64,000 nucleotides of DNA, taken from the NCBI GenBank assembly GCA_043807765.1, contig JAZDFQ010000005.1, forward strand, positions 62,001 through 126,000, read 5' to 3'. Below are positions 43,624 to 51,836 of the stretch, piece after piece. Source of the stretch: Stygiobacter sp043807765 (lineage in GTDB: Bacteria > Bacteroidota > Ignavibacteria > Ignavibacteriales > Melioribacteraceae). The notes under the pieces were generated by a model. That model saw only the letters and a list, made by a program, of their open reading frames with translations, did no database searches and had not been told where the DNA came from. How positions within the stretch are numbered: the first letter of the stretch is position 1; every line of letters begins with the position of its first letter. The position numbers were made by a program, and so were the translations under genes.

Positions 43624-44886
43624 TTATGCACGAATTTCCCAAAAAATCTTTTCTTTTATTTCTTTCATCCACTTAGAATAGAGTTTTTGTTTTTTAGCGT
43701 AATCAGCTAACCGTTTTACTTCCGGATAATCTATTTCCAAGTTAGCTTTATGCTCGGGAATTCTTTGAGCTAATTTTACTAAATGATAGCCGTATGTCGC
43801 ACGGTCAATTTCAATTCTTTTAGGATAGCTTATCTCGCCCTCTTTGAGTTTATAAATCACATCCGTAAGCGCTTTGTCTAACTGACTTTGTTCAAACGTT
43901 CCAATCTCTCCGCCAAAACGAGAATTCTCTTTATCATCGCTGTATTTTTTTGCGTAGTATTCAAAAGTATTTACTTTGCGAACAATGCTGTCTCTGATTT
44001 CATTTAGAAACTCTATACAATTAAGATCAGCTTCATCATCGGCTTTAACTTTTATTAAAATGTGACGAGCGTGGATTGCATCGCCGCGTCTTTCAATCAA
44101 TTGGATTATATGATATCCAAATGGTGATTCAACAATTCCGGATAATTGATTTGGTGCAAGAGCGTATGCTGCTGCTTCAAATTCCGGGACAAGCAGCCCG
44201 CGCTTTTGGAAACCCAAATCGCCGCCCGCTTGCTGACTTCCCGTATCATCTGAATATTTTTTTGCAAGCGCTGAAAAATCGGATCCGGCTTTAATCGAAT
44301 CGAGAAGTAATTTTGCAAATTCTTTAGCTTTCTGTTTAATTCTATCGCCGGTTTTTGGATTTTGGAATATGTGATAAATCTGAAATTTCTGCTGAACTAT
44401 TGGAAGTGAATCTTGAATTGTGCTAAAAAATTCTTCTACTTCTTTGCGGGAAGACTCAATTTGCCCAAACTTTTTCTGCTGAAGCATCTGAGCCATTAAG
44501 TTTTTTTTTGTATCATCATGCAAAGAGCGTTTAATTTTTTCGATAGGCATTCCGTAAACTTGTTCAAGTTTTTCTCTTGAGCCATACTGCTGTATAAAAT
44601 AATTAATTTGATATTCGAGCTGTTGAGTAACTTGTTCGTCGGTTACTTTTATAGTATCCATTTCAGCTTGGGCATACATTAATTTTTCTTCGATGAGTGA
44701 ATTTAGAATAGCGTGTCGCAAAGTAGAATCAGCCGGATTCATATTTCTTTGAGCCGCCTCCATATTCACGCGGAATTCCAATTCCGATCTTAAGATAATC
44801 TCATTATCAACAACTGCAATAACTTTATCTAAAACTTGAGCTTGAAGCGAAACTGCAACAAACAACAGCATAAGTATTTTTTTCAT
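43624..44886 (-). CDS. SurA-like periplasmic peptidyl-prolyl isomerase with two parvulin domains
   Basis: Protein of 420 aa with a signal peptide (MKKILMLLFVAVSLQAQ), an N-terminal SurA chaperone domain (LDKVIAVVDNEIILRSELE), and two parvulin domains at about 170-265 and 275-385 (GGDLGFQKRGLLVPEFE, FGYHIIQLIERRGDAIHARHILIK). It is the classic SurA arrangement for folding outer-membrane barrels. The ATG overlaps the end of the upstream gene by 4 bp. Confidence 0.93.
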   Translation of the reverse strand: MKKILMLLFVAVSLQAQVLDKVIAVVDNEIILRSELEFRVNMEAAQRNMNPADSTLRHAILNSLIEEKLMYAQAEMDTIKVTDEQVTQQLEYQINYFIQQYGSREKLEQVYGMPIEKIKRSLHDDTKKNLMAQMLQQKKFGQIESSRKEVEEFFSTIQDSLPIVQQKFQIYHIFQNPKTGDRIKQKAKEFAKLLLDSIKAGSDFSALAKKYSDDTGSQQAGGDLGFQKRGLLVPEFEAAAYALAPNQLSGIVESPFGYHIIQLIERRGDAIHARHILIKVKADDEADLNCIEFLNEIRDSIVRKVNTFEYYAKKYSDDKENSRFGGEIGTFEQSQLDKALTDVIYKLKEGEISYPKRIEIDRATYGYHLVKLAQRIPEHKANLEIDYPEVKRLADYAKKQKLYSKWMKEIKEKIFWEIRA

Positions 44887-45716
44887 TCAGTGTACCTCTC
44901 AATGTCCAAATTATGTTCAGAAACTAATTTCTTGATATGTTCTTTTACAAATTCTTTTTTCTTCAAAACTGTTAATCTCTCTTTAGCGTTCTCCTTTTCA
45001 ATTTCAAAAGGAGCAATAGAATCCGCCAAATATTTCTCAACCAATTGAACAATGGAATATGAGCCGGGTTCGGTTTCTAATACAACACTAATTTCTTTAA
45101 GCATCAAAACGTTCAAAATTCTTAACAGCAAAGCAGAAGAAATTTCACTTTTAAAACTATTTTGCAAACTAAAGTTTATGGTTGAATCTGTTCTAAAAAA
45201 ATCTTTCCCTTTTTCCCAACCGCTTTCAAGAATTCTACTTCTTGCCTGAACAGCTTTTTCATAGTTTTTAGTTTGCAAAATATTCAGCTTGTACAAATCG
45301 TCTTGAAGCTTAAAATCTTCTTTGTAATCATTAAAATACTTCTGGACTTCTTCATCAGATGGAGTCTGATCATTTTCTTGCAGCAGTTTATTAATAAAGT
45401 AAACACCGGCTAATTCTTTTTTACTCCGGTTCAGCACCAAATTAAATTCTTTATCATCAAGAATTCCTTCTTTTACTGCTTCTTGATAAAGAATCTCTGT
45501 TTCTATCCAATCATGAACAAACTCATCTCTTAGCTTTGCACTATTTGCCTTTGCTGATAAAGCCGAGTCGAGCATAGACTTTGTAAGTGAAGCATCATTT
45601 ACTTTTACAATAAGCTTTTCACTTTTCTGATCTTCGCCGCAAGCGGAAAAGATTAGTGCTAAAGTCAGCAAACCAAAAATTTTTCTAATTCTTAAACGCG
45701 TTTTTAAGAGCCTCAT
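44883..45716 (-). CDS. SurA-N-like lipoprotein chaperone, lacks a clear parvulin domain
   Basis: Protein of 277 aa with a lipobox FSAC after a basic start (MRLLKTRLRIRKIFGLLTLAL). It has SurA-like helices (LTKSMLDSALSAKANSAKL, VHDWIETEILYQEAVKEGI), and a ragged C-terminal half without the usual GGDLG/ FGYHI parvulin motifs. It may be a chaperone-only subunit. It overlaps the upstream parvulin gene by 32 bp and the downstream SurA gene by 4 bp. No strong ribosome site is visible for its ATG, consistent with coupling. Confidence 0.82.
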   Translation of the reverse strand: MRLLKTRLRIRKIFGLLTLALIFSACGEDQKSEKLIVKVNDASLTKSMLDSALSAKANSAKLRDEFVHDWIETEILYQEAVKEGILDDKEFNLVLNRSKKELAGVYFINKLLQENDQTPSDEEVQKYFNDYKEDFKLQDDLYKLNILQTKNYEKAVQARSRILESGWEKGKDFFRTDSTINFSLQNSFKSEISSALLLRILNVLMLKEISVVLETEPGSYSIVQLVEKYLADSIAPFEIEKENAKERLTVLKKKEFVKEHIKKLVSEHNLDIERYTE

Positions 45717-47667
45717 AATTCAAAGTAGGATTATAAATTTTCTTTAACTTTGCCAGATATTCATCTTCCAGTCTCTTGCTCTCAACTTCTTGAAGCATAC
45801 TAGCTGCTTCCGGTTTTGCTTCTTCAAATGTTTTCAGTCTTGTACCATCTTTACGAATCAGCTTTACGAATGACCAGCCCGTCTCGAATTTGAATGGTTT
45901 GGAAATATCGCCCGGTTTCTGCAATGCGTTAGCTTGCTTAGAAAGCTCATTTGATGTAATATCAACCAAACCAACATAACCCGGTTTATTTTCGTATCCG
46001 GTGCGCTTGTTATACTTAACATAAAGTGAATCAAACAATTCTCCCGTGCTGAGTGCAGACGCTATTTTAGCTTGCATAGAATCTTGTTCCACAAATATCT
46101 CTTTGAACTCGACTCTATTGCCCCAACGGAATTTATCTTTGTTGGCTTCCCAATAATTTTTCGTTTTTGCAGAGTCAACATTAATTTTTTGCCAGACTTC
46201 TTCTTCTAGAATTTTGAAAAGATACATACCGTTTCTATATTCTTGCATTAACGTAGAAAATTCCGGGTCAACTTTATCATAATTCATTGCTTTTTCTTTA
46301 ACAACTAAATCACTCGAGTATGCCGCTATCGCAGCGTCAATCGTTTTTTGGTCTATCCCTCTACCTAGATAAGTGCCGTTTTTAATCATGTAATTGAATA
46401 AACTATCAACTGTGAAGGATTTATTATTGAAAGAAAATAAAACATCCTTGCCAACAACTTTAGCAATTTTGCTTTCCGTATAACCTTGTGTAATCTTAGT
46501 TGTATCTGCGTTTGCAACTATCTTTTCGACAACACCCGGAGTCAATTTATAATTGTACTCTTTTTTGAATAGTTCAACCAGATTATCATATTCCGGTTTG
46601 TATCTGTATCTCTGAACCATTTCTCTCAAATTTGTCTTCTCTTCTTCGTAAGGTTTCTGAAATGTTTCGCCGGTAAGCTTAATTATATGATAACCAAATT
46701 GAGTTTTTACGATCTTAGAAATTTCGCCAACCTTCAGATTGAAAGCTGCTTCATCAAATTCTTGCACCATTCTTCCGCGATCGAAAAATCCAACATCACC
46801 TTTACTGGTTTTACTGTTTGGCTCTTCAGAATACTTAAATGCAAGTTCGTTGAAGTCTTCTCCATTCTTAATTTTTTGCTCTATATCTTGAATCTTCTTC
46901 AGTGCTTTTACCGTGTCTTTTACACCGGTTGAATCCTCTGTGCGAATCAAAATATGATCGGCGCGAACAGTTACTCTACGCGGACGTTTTTCTGTAGCTT
47001 TCAGAATATGGAAACCGTAACCGGAAAAAATCGGTTTTTGGTAAACTTGACCAACTTCCAAGCTATAAATTGCATCTTCAATTGTCGGGAGATTGATCAT
47101 TCCGGCGGAAAAATATCTTACGTCACCGCCGCGCTTAGCAGTGTTGGTGTCTTTAGAATATTCTTCTGCTAATTTTGAAAAATCTTCTCCTTTGTTTAAT
47201 CTTGCAATTAATTCATTTGCAAAAGATTCTGCTTGTTCCTTAGTTCTAGTAGAATCTACAGAAATAAAAATGTGACTTGCACGGTATTCTGTATTTCTTC
47301 TTTCGTAAAGCTTCTTCATGCTGGGTTCATAAATTTCTTTTTCAAGCATCAAAGTTGTACCGATGTTCGCTTTATAATCATCGTATTCTTTTTTCATATC
47401 CGGGTCTGAACCAAAAGCACGGACTTCAGCATCGCGCAGTTTCATTTTATAATTGGTGTACAAATCTAAAAACTTGTTTAGTGCAGCGGTAGAATCAGTT
47501 TTTGCCTTTTCAATTCCGCCGGAGTTTTTTAGATAAGCTTTTTCAAATTCGTCAAGATAAATCTGCTGTTTGCCATACTCGGCAACCACTATTCTTCCGT
47601 TCTGTGCGGAACAAGAGATAAAAACAACTATTGAAGCGAGTACAAGTAAGAGTTTTACAAAACGCAT
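45685..47667 (-). CDS. Lipoprotein peptidyl-prolyl isomerase with two parvulin domains
   Basis: Protein of 660 aa. Start is the ATG at 47667 (GGAGG upstream at the right distance). The lipobox is VFISCS. Two parvulin domains lie at about 125-225 and 235-335 (RASHIFISVDSTRTKEQAESF, GGDVRYFSAGMI; VRADHILIRTEDSTG, KGDVGFFDRGRMVQEF). The rest is an unusual C-terminal half with further SurA-like and PpiC-like sequence (about 490-640). It leads the three-gene chaperone operon. Confidence 0.92.
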   Translation of the reverse strand: MRFVKLLLVLASIVVFISCSAQNGRIVVAEYGKQQIYLDEFEKAYLKNSGGIEKAKTDSTAALNKFLDLYTNYKMKLRDAEVRAFGSDPDMKKEYDDYKANIGTTLMLEKEIYEPSMKKLYERRNTEYRASHIFISVDSTRTKEQAESFANELIARLNKGEDFSKLAEEYSKDTNTAKRGGDVRYFSAGMINLPTIEDAIYSLEVGQVYQKPIFSGYGFHILKATEKRPRRVTVRADHILIRTEDSTGVKDTVKALKKIQDIEQKIKNGEDFNELAFKYSEEPNSKTSKGDVGFFDRGRMVQEFDEAAFNLKVGEISKIVKTQFGYHIIKLTGETFQKPYEEEKTNLREMVQRYRYKPEYDNLVELFKKEYNYKLTPGVVEKIVANADTTKITQGYTESKIAKVVGKDVLFSFNNKSFTVDSLFNYMIKNGTYLGRGIDQKTIDAAIAAYSSDLVVKEKAMNYDKVDPEFSTLMQEYRNGMYLFKILEEEVWQKINVDSAKTKNYWEANKDKFRWGNRVEFKEIFVEQDSMQAKIASALSTGELFDSLYVKYNKRTGYENKPGYVGLVDITSNELSKQANALQKPGDISKPFKFETGWSFVKLIRKDGTRLKTFEEAKPEAASMLQEVESKRLEDEYLAKLKKIYNPTLNYEALKNAFKN

Positions 47668-47766
47668 CAAATTCCTCCAAAATGGTATTTTTTAAGTGTG
47701 CTATTTTATCCAAAGGGGCTCTGAAAATCAAGGAAAGGAGTTTGCCCTAGGCTTGCTTTAACTACA

Positions 47767-48714
47767 TTAATCTAAAGATTGTTTCAATGGAAATGGTCTG
47801 GTATTTCGCTCCCAGAACGTTTCAAAATCATATCCTTGAATTGACTTATTCGCCTCTGCTAACAGAAGCCTTTTTTCGGTTAGACAAGCATATGTTTTAT
47901 CAAATTCAACGCCCAAATACTTTCTTCCCAGCTTTTTAGCTACTACCGAAGAAGTACCGCTTCCTAAAAAGGGATCGAAAACCAAATCCCCTTTTTTGCT
48001 GCTTGCCAGTATCAATTTAGCAATCAATTTTTCCGGTTTTTGGGTTGGATGCTCTGTATTTTCCGGCATCGACCAGAATGGAACCGAAATATCTGTCCAA
48101 ATATTGGAAGGAAATGTTAAGCGATATCCATTTTCGCCAATTGATTTCCAGTCTTTCGGATCACCGTTTTCTTCTCTATAAGGCGCCAAAACCTTTCTAA
48201 GTAATTTCACCTTTTCTGTGTTAAAGGTGAATTTATTGGACATAGTACAGAACCAGATATCTTCCGAACTGTTTTTCCAATTGGTTTTTGCGCCTCTTCC
48301 CTTTTCTCTTTCCCATGTAATCCGGTTACGGATTATAAAATGCTTTTCAAGTACCAGCGGAATTGAAATAGATGAATGCCAGTCGCCGCAAACGTAAATT
48401 GATGCACTCGGTTTTAGCAACGGTTTCAACTTTATAATAAACTCTTCAAGATAAGAAGCATAATCATTTATTGATTTTTTTTGAAACGCGATCGAATTGA
48501 ACTGTTTGTTCATGTTATAGGGCGGATCAATAATCATCAAGTCAACAAACTTTTCCGGCAAAAACTGCAGTGCTTCGAATAAATCTTGATGAATAGTTTT
48601 ATTCACTAGTTTCTTCGCGTTGGCATCCGAAGTTAAAGTGATAAGCCTTGATGAAAACTGGCTTACTTCAGCACGTGTTAATTTTATCGTTTTATTAAGG
48701 GGCGATTTTGGCAT
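47767..48714 (-). CDS. Orphan DNA adenine/cytosine-N4 methyltransferase, beta-class
   Basis: Protein of 315 aa. The catalytic motif DPPYNM is near residue 63 and the AdoMet-binding FDPFLGSGTSSVVA is near residue 250, so the order (IV before I) is beta-class. EHPTQKPEKLIAKLI is also typical of type II DNA methyltransferases. No restriction endonuclease lies next to it, so it is probably an orphan or regulatory methylase. It begins 12 bp after a terminator behind metG and must rely on its own promoter or read-through. The target sequence is unknown. Confidence 0.92.
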   Translation of the reverse strand: MPKSPLNKTIKLTRAEVSQFSSRLITLTSDANAKKLVNKTIHQDLFEALQFLPEKFVDLMIIDPPYNMNKQFNSIAFQKKSINDYASYLEEFIIKLKPLLKPSASIYVCGDWHSSISIPLVLEKHFIIRNRITWEREKGRGAKTNWKNSSEDIWFCTMSNKFTFNTEKVKLLRKVLAPYREENGDPKDWKSIGENGYRLTFPSNIWTDISVPFWSMPENTEHPTQKPEKLIAKLILASSKKGDLVFDPFLGSGTSSVVAKKLGRKYLGVEFDKTYACLTEKRLLLAEANKSIQGYDFETFWERNTRPFPLKQSLD

Positions 48715-48720
48715 TCAAAA

Positions 48721-48745
48721 AGATCTGCCCCGCTTAAGCGGGGCA
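48721..48745 (-). terminator. Rho-independent terminator after metG
   Basis: TGCCCCGC-TTAA-GCGGGGCA is a perfect hairpin; on the minus strand it is followed by GATCTTTTTG. It lies between the metG stop (48752) and the methyltransferase ATG (48714). Confidence 0.9.
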
Positions 48746-48751
48746 ATTAAA

Positions 48752-50806
48752 TTATTTTGCTGTCTTACCAAGTTCGATTGCGTCATCAATCTCGATGAGT
48801 TTAACTTTTCCTTCTTCGGTAGTATCGAGCGCTAGCACCATTCCTTGCGATTCGACTCCGAATAACTTAGCCGGCTTTAAATTGGCTACCATCAATATTT
48901 TTTTACCTATCAGTTCTTCATGAGAATAACTCTTAGCAATTCCGGCAACCAACTGACGTTTTTCAGCACCCAGATCTATTTGTAATTTCAGCAGTTTATC
49001 ACTCTTCTTAACATTTTCAGCGGCTAAAATTTTGCCAACTTTCAATTTTACACGTTTGAATTCATCTATAGTGATTTCTTCAACTATTTCTTTTGGAGCC
49101 TCTTCAACAACTTGAGGAAGTTTATTCACTTGATCTTCAATCACTTTGTCTTCCAATTTTGTAAATAGAATCTGAGGTTCGTTCAGAATATGTCCTTCTA
49201 GAAAATTGAAACTTCCACATGCGTCCCAAAGAGGTAACTTTTTCGTATTAATGTTCAACATATCAAAAATCTTTAGGGAAGTGAATGGAAGTATAGGTTC
49301 AAATACCTCTGCTAAAGTAAAAATAGTTCTCAAACAGATATTAATAGTAGATGCGCATCTTTCTTTTTCTTCTTTTACGGTGCGCCAAGGACTTGAATCA
49401 TTAAAGTACTTATTCCCGGCCCTAGCCAAATTCATCATTTCAAATACAGCATCTTTAATTTTATAACGTTCTAGCAGTGAACCAATTTTATGTGGGGCAC
49501 TTTCTAGTAATTCAAGCATCTCAGTATCTATCGACATTAAGTGGATACTAGCCGGAACTTTCCCTTCAAAATGTTTATGTGCAAAAGTGAAAGTCCGGTT
49601 AACAAAATTGCCTAATATATCAGCAAGTTCTCCGTTTGTGCGGGACTGAAATTCTTTCCAGTAGAAATCCGTGTCTTTGCCTTCCGGAAGATTTGCGCCA
49701 AGTGTATAACGTAAAGTATCCGCCGGGAATAATTCCAAAAATTCATCAACATCAATTCCCCATCCGCGCGATTTAGAGAACTTCTTCCCTTCAAAATTAA
49801 GGAACTCATTTGCCGGTACATTCTGAGGCAAGCAGTATTTCACTTTGTTTACATCATTCCAGCCCATTAAAATTGCGGGGAAAATGATGGTGTGAAAAAC
49901 CACATTATCTTTGCCGATGAAAGCGATATACTTAGTTTCTTCATCTTGCCAATATTTTTTCCACAATTCCGGTTCGCCACGTTTTTCCGATAGCTCTTTT
50001 GCCGCGGAGATATAACCGAGTACGGCTTCAAACCAAACATAGAGAACTTTATTTTGCACATCATCTAACGGAACTTTAACGCCCCAATCCAAATCGCGCG
50101 TAATAGCACGGTCTTTTAATACATCGTTAAACCAGCCGCGGCAGTATTGAAGAACATTATCTTTCCACTTGTATGCCGCATCCATTTCGTTAACATATTT
50201 TTCCAACCGTTCTTGAAACTTACCTAGCGGGAAGTACCAGTGAGAAGTTTCTTTCCAAACCGGTGTTTCTCCCGTCATCTTGCTTTTGGGATTTTTAAGT
50301 TCGGTTGGATCATAAAGAGAGCCGCACTTTTCACACTCGTCACTTCTGGCTTCTTCGTTGCCGCATCTCGGGCAAGTTCCTTCAACGTATCTATCCGGTA
50401 AAAACTTGTTAACTTTTTCGTCGAAGAACTGCATGGATTTCTTTTCTACCAACAATCCTTGATCATAAAAACATTTGAAAAATTCTTGAGCAGTCGAATG
50501 ATGGACCGGAACGCTGGTTCTGGAATAAATATCGAAGCTCATTCCAAATTTTTCAAACGCTTTCTTATTTGCTTCATGAAATCGATCTATTACTTCCTTC
50601 GGAGTAATTTTCTCCTTATCCGCAGTAACTGTAATTGGAACGCCGTGTTCATCGGAGCCGCAAATGTAGATTATGTCATCTCCATTTAAGCGCTTGTAAC
50701 GCACATAAATATCCGCCGGAAGATAAGCCCCGCTCAAATGGCCTAAGTGGATGTTACCATTAGCATAAGGCAGCGCCGATGTAACCAAAACTTTTTCTTT
50801 AGCCAA
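48752..50806 (-). CDS. metG: Methionyl-tRNA synthetase
   Basis: Protein of 684 aa. The class I HIGH-type motif is YANGNIHLGHLSG, the zinc site is CPRCGNEEARSDECEKCG, and the KMSKS-type loop is KFSKSRGWG. A C-terminal Trbp111-like tRNA-binding domain (about 570-684) contains RVKLKVGKILAAENV and SQGMVLAL. It charges tRNA-Met. Length and domains match MetG with the appended domain. Confidence 0.97.
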   Translation of the reverse strand: MAKEKVLVTSALPYANGNIHLGHLSGAYLPADIYVRYKRLNGDDIIYICGSDEHGVPITVTADKEKITPKEVIDRFHEANKKAFEKFGMSFDIYSRTSVPVHHSTAQEFFKCFYDQGLLVEKKSMQFFDEKVNKFLPDRYVEGTCPRCGNEEARSDECEKCGSLYDPTELKNPKSKMTGETPVWKETSHWYFPLGKFQERLEKYVNEMDAAYKWKDNVLQYCRGWFNDVLKDRAITRDLDWGVKVPLDDVQNKVLYVWFEAVLGYISAAKELSEKRGEPELWKKYWQDEETKYIAFIGKDNVVFHTIIFPAILMGWNDVNKVKYCLPQNVPANEFLNFEGKKFSKSRGWGIDVDEFLELFPADTLRYTLGANLPEGKDTDFYWKEFQSRTNGELADILGNFVNRTFTFAHKHFEGKVPASIHLMSIDTEMLELLESAPHKIGSLLERYKIKDAVFEMMNLARAGNKYFNDSSPWRTVKEEKERCASTINICLRTIFTLAEVFEPILPFTSLKIFDMLNINTKKLPLWDACGSFNFLEGHILNEPQILFTKLEDKVIEDQVNKLPQVVEEAPKEIVEEITIDEFKRVKLKVGKILAAENVKKSDKLLKLQIDLGAEKRQLVAGIAKSYSHEELIGKKILMVANLKPAKLFGVESQGMVLALDTTEEGKVKLIEIDDAIELGKTAK

Positions 50807-50865
50807 GACAAACCCGGAAATGTTTAATAATTGTGGGCAAATATAGGAAATTTCTATAAGAGCTA

Positions 50866-50946
50866 CTGAGTGCCTAAGTGCCTAAGTTCCTTAGTGCCTT
50901 AGAAAAAAAAACTTGATTTCTCTGGCACTTAGGCGTTCAGGAACTC
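50866..50946. repeat. CTTAGTGCC-type palindromic repeat
   Basis: CTACTGAGTGCCTAAGTGCCTAAG and GTTCCTTAGTGCCTTAG are answered by GGCACTTAGGCGTTCAGGAACTCAG ending at 50946, giving an imperfect hairpin of about 80 bp. Its right part extends into the coding end of trmO (50929). A shorter copy is between nuoD and nuoE. Confidence 0.75.
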
Positions 50947-51738
50947 AGAAGCGAATTTTTTATGCAGTTCTTTATCGCTGTACTTATCATCCTCTGCGTT
51001 TAATTCTTCAATGGAATAGCCGGAATGGATTTTCTTAACAGTAACGGTTTGTTTGTCATCTTCAACCAGATAGACAATTCTCCATGTTCTGTAAGCCAAA
51101 GTGAAATCTTCTTCATTACTCGAGATGCGTTTCCTCGAATCATCTTTCGGGTAAAATTCCAGTTGAAGCCTTGCAAAATTTACAAGATTGATATTAGCTT
51201 TTTCTTTCAGCCAGGTTGTCTGCTCTACTGCCTCTTTTGAGAAAGCCACTTCATATTTCTCATCTATATTCTTTTTAACCCAGCCGGTTTCAACATAGGG
51301 AAATGAATCCGAGTAAGGGAGATATGGTTTAATATCGAGAACCGGCGAGCCATCCAGAATATCCGACTGAGTAATATAGATTTTCAGTCCTTCCACTTTT
51401 ACGAGCTTAACACAGCTCATTCCAATCTGGTTAGGACGGTAAGGCGCACGGCTGGCAAACACTCCAACTTTTTTTCTTGTATGGCGGGGCGGATTGACAA
51501 GCGGTTTCCAGTTTTTGTTCAAATGAAAATGGTAGATAACCCAAATTCTTTCAAAACCATCTAACTGAGAAACCGCTTGTTCAAAATTTTGATGAGGCTG
51601 CAATTCAATTACCGATACTTCTTCCCCGGCAAGTATTCCTTGCCTCGGAGTTTCGTAACGGTAAACTAAATCAGATTTCAAATATCCAATTGGTTTAAGA
51701 ACAATCTCATCAATAACTATCAATTTCTTTTCACTCAT
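50929..51738 (-). CDS. trmO: tRNA t6A37 methyltransferase TrmO
   Basis: Protein of 269 aa, TsaA/TrmO family. It has the family motifs LKPIGYLKSDL, TPRQG, RIWVIYHFH, and HTRKKVGVFASRAPYRPNQIGMS followed by DILDGSPVLDIKPYLPYSDS. It methylates N6-threonylcarbamoyladenosine at position 37 of tRNA using SAM. A C-terminal section after about residue 165 is the accessory domain. The final residues (FASEFLNA) are encoded by the CTTAGTGCC repeat, so the natural 3' end may have been altered by that element. Confidence 0.94.
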   Translation of the reverse strand: MSEKKLIVIDEIVLKPIGYLKSDLVYRYETPRQGILAGEEVSVIELQPHQNFEQAVSQLDGFERIWVIYHFHLNKNWKPLVNPPRHTRKKVGVFASRAPYRPNQIGMSCVKLVKVEGLKIYITQSDILDGSPVLDIKPYLPYSDSFPYVETGWVKKNIDEKYEVAFSKEAVEQTTWLKEKANINLVNFARLQLEFYPKDDSRKRISSNEEDFTLAYRTWRIVYLVEDDKQTVTVKKIHSGYSIEELNAEDDKYSDKELHKKFASEFLNA

Positions 51739-51750
51739 TTTTCATCATCA

Positions 51751-51831
51751 CTTCTTGATCATGATCTTAATCTTGCTCTTAATCGCCTTTAAAGAAACAG
51801 ATCAAGATTAAGATCAAGTGCAAGATCAAGA
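51751..51831. repeat. Palindromic intergenic repeat, GATCTTAATCTTG family
   Basis: CTTGATCATGATCTTAATCTTG pairs with GATCAAGATTAAGATCAAGTG around 51800-51819, giving a hairpin of about 80 bp. It is the fuller counterpart of the repeat at 37754-37834, and lies between trmO and the acyl-CoA synthetase gene. Confidence 0.8.
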
Positions 51832-51836
51832 AAAAG

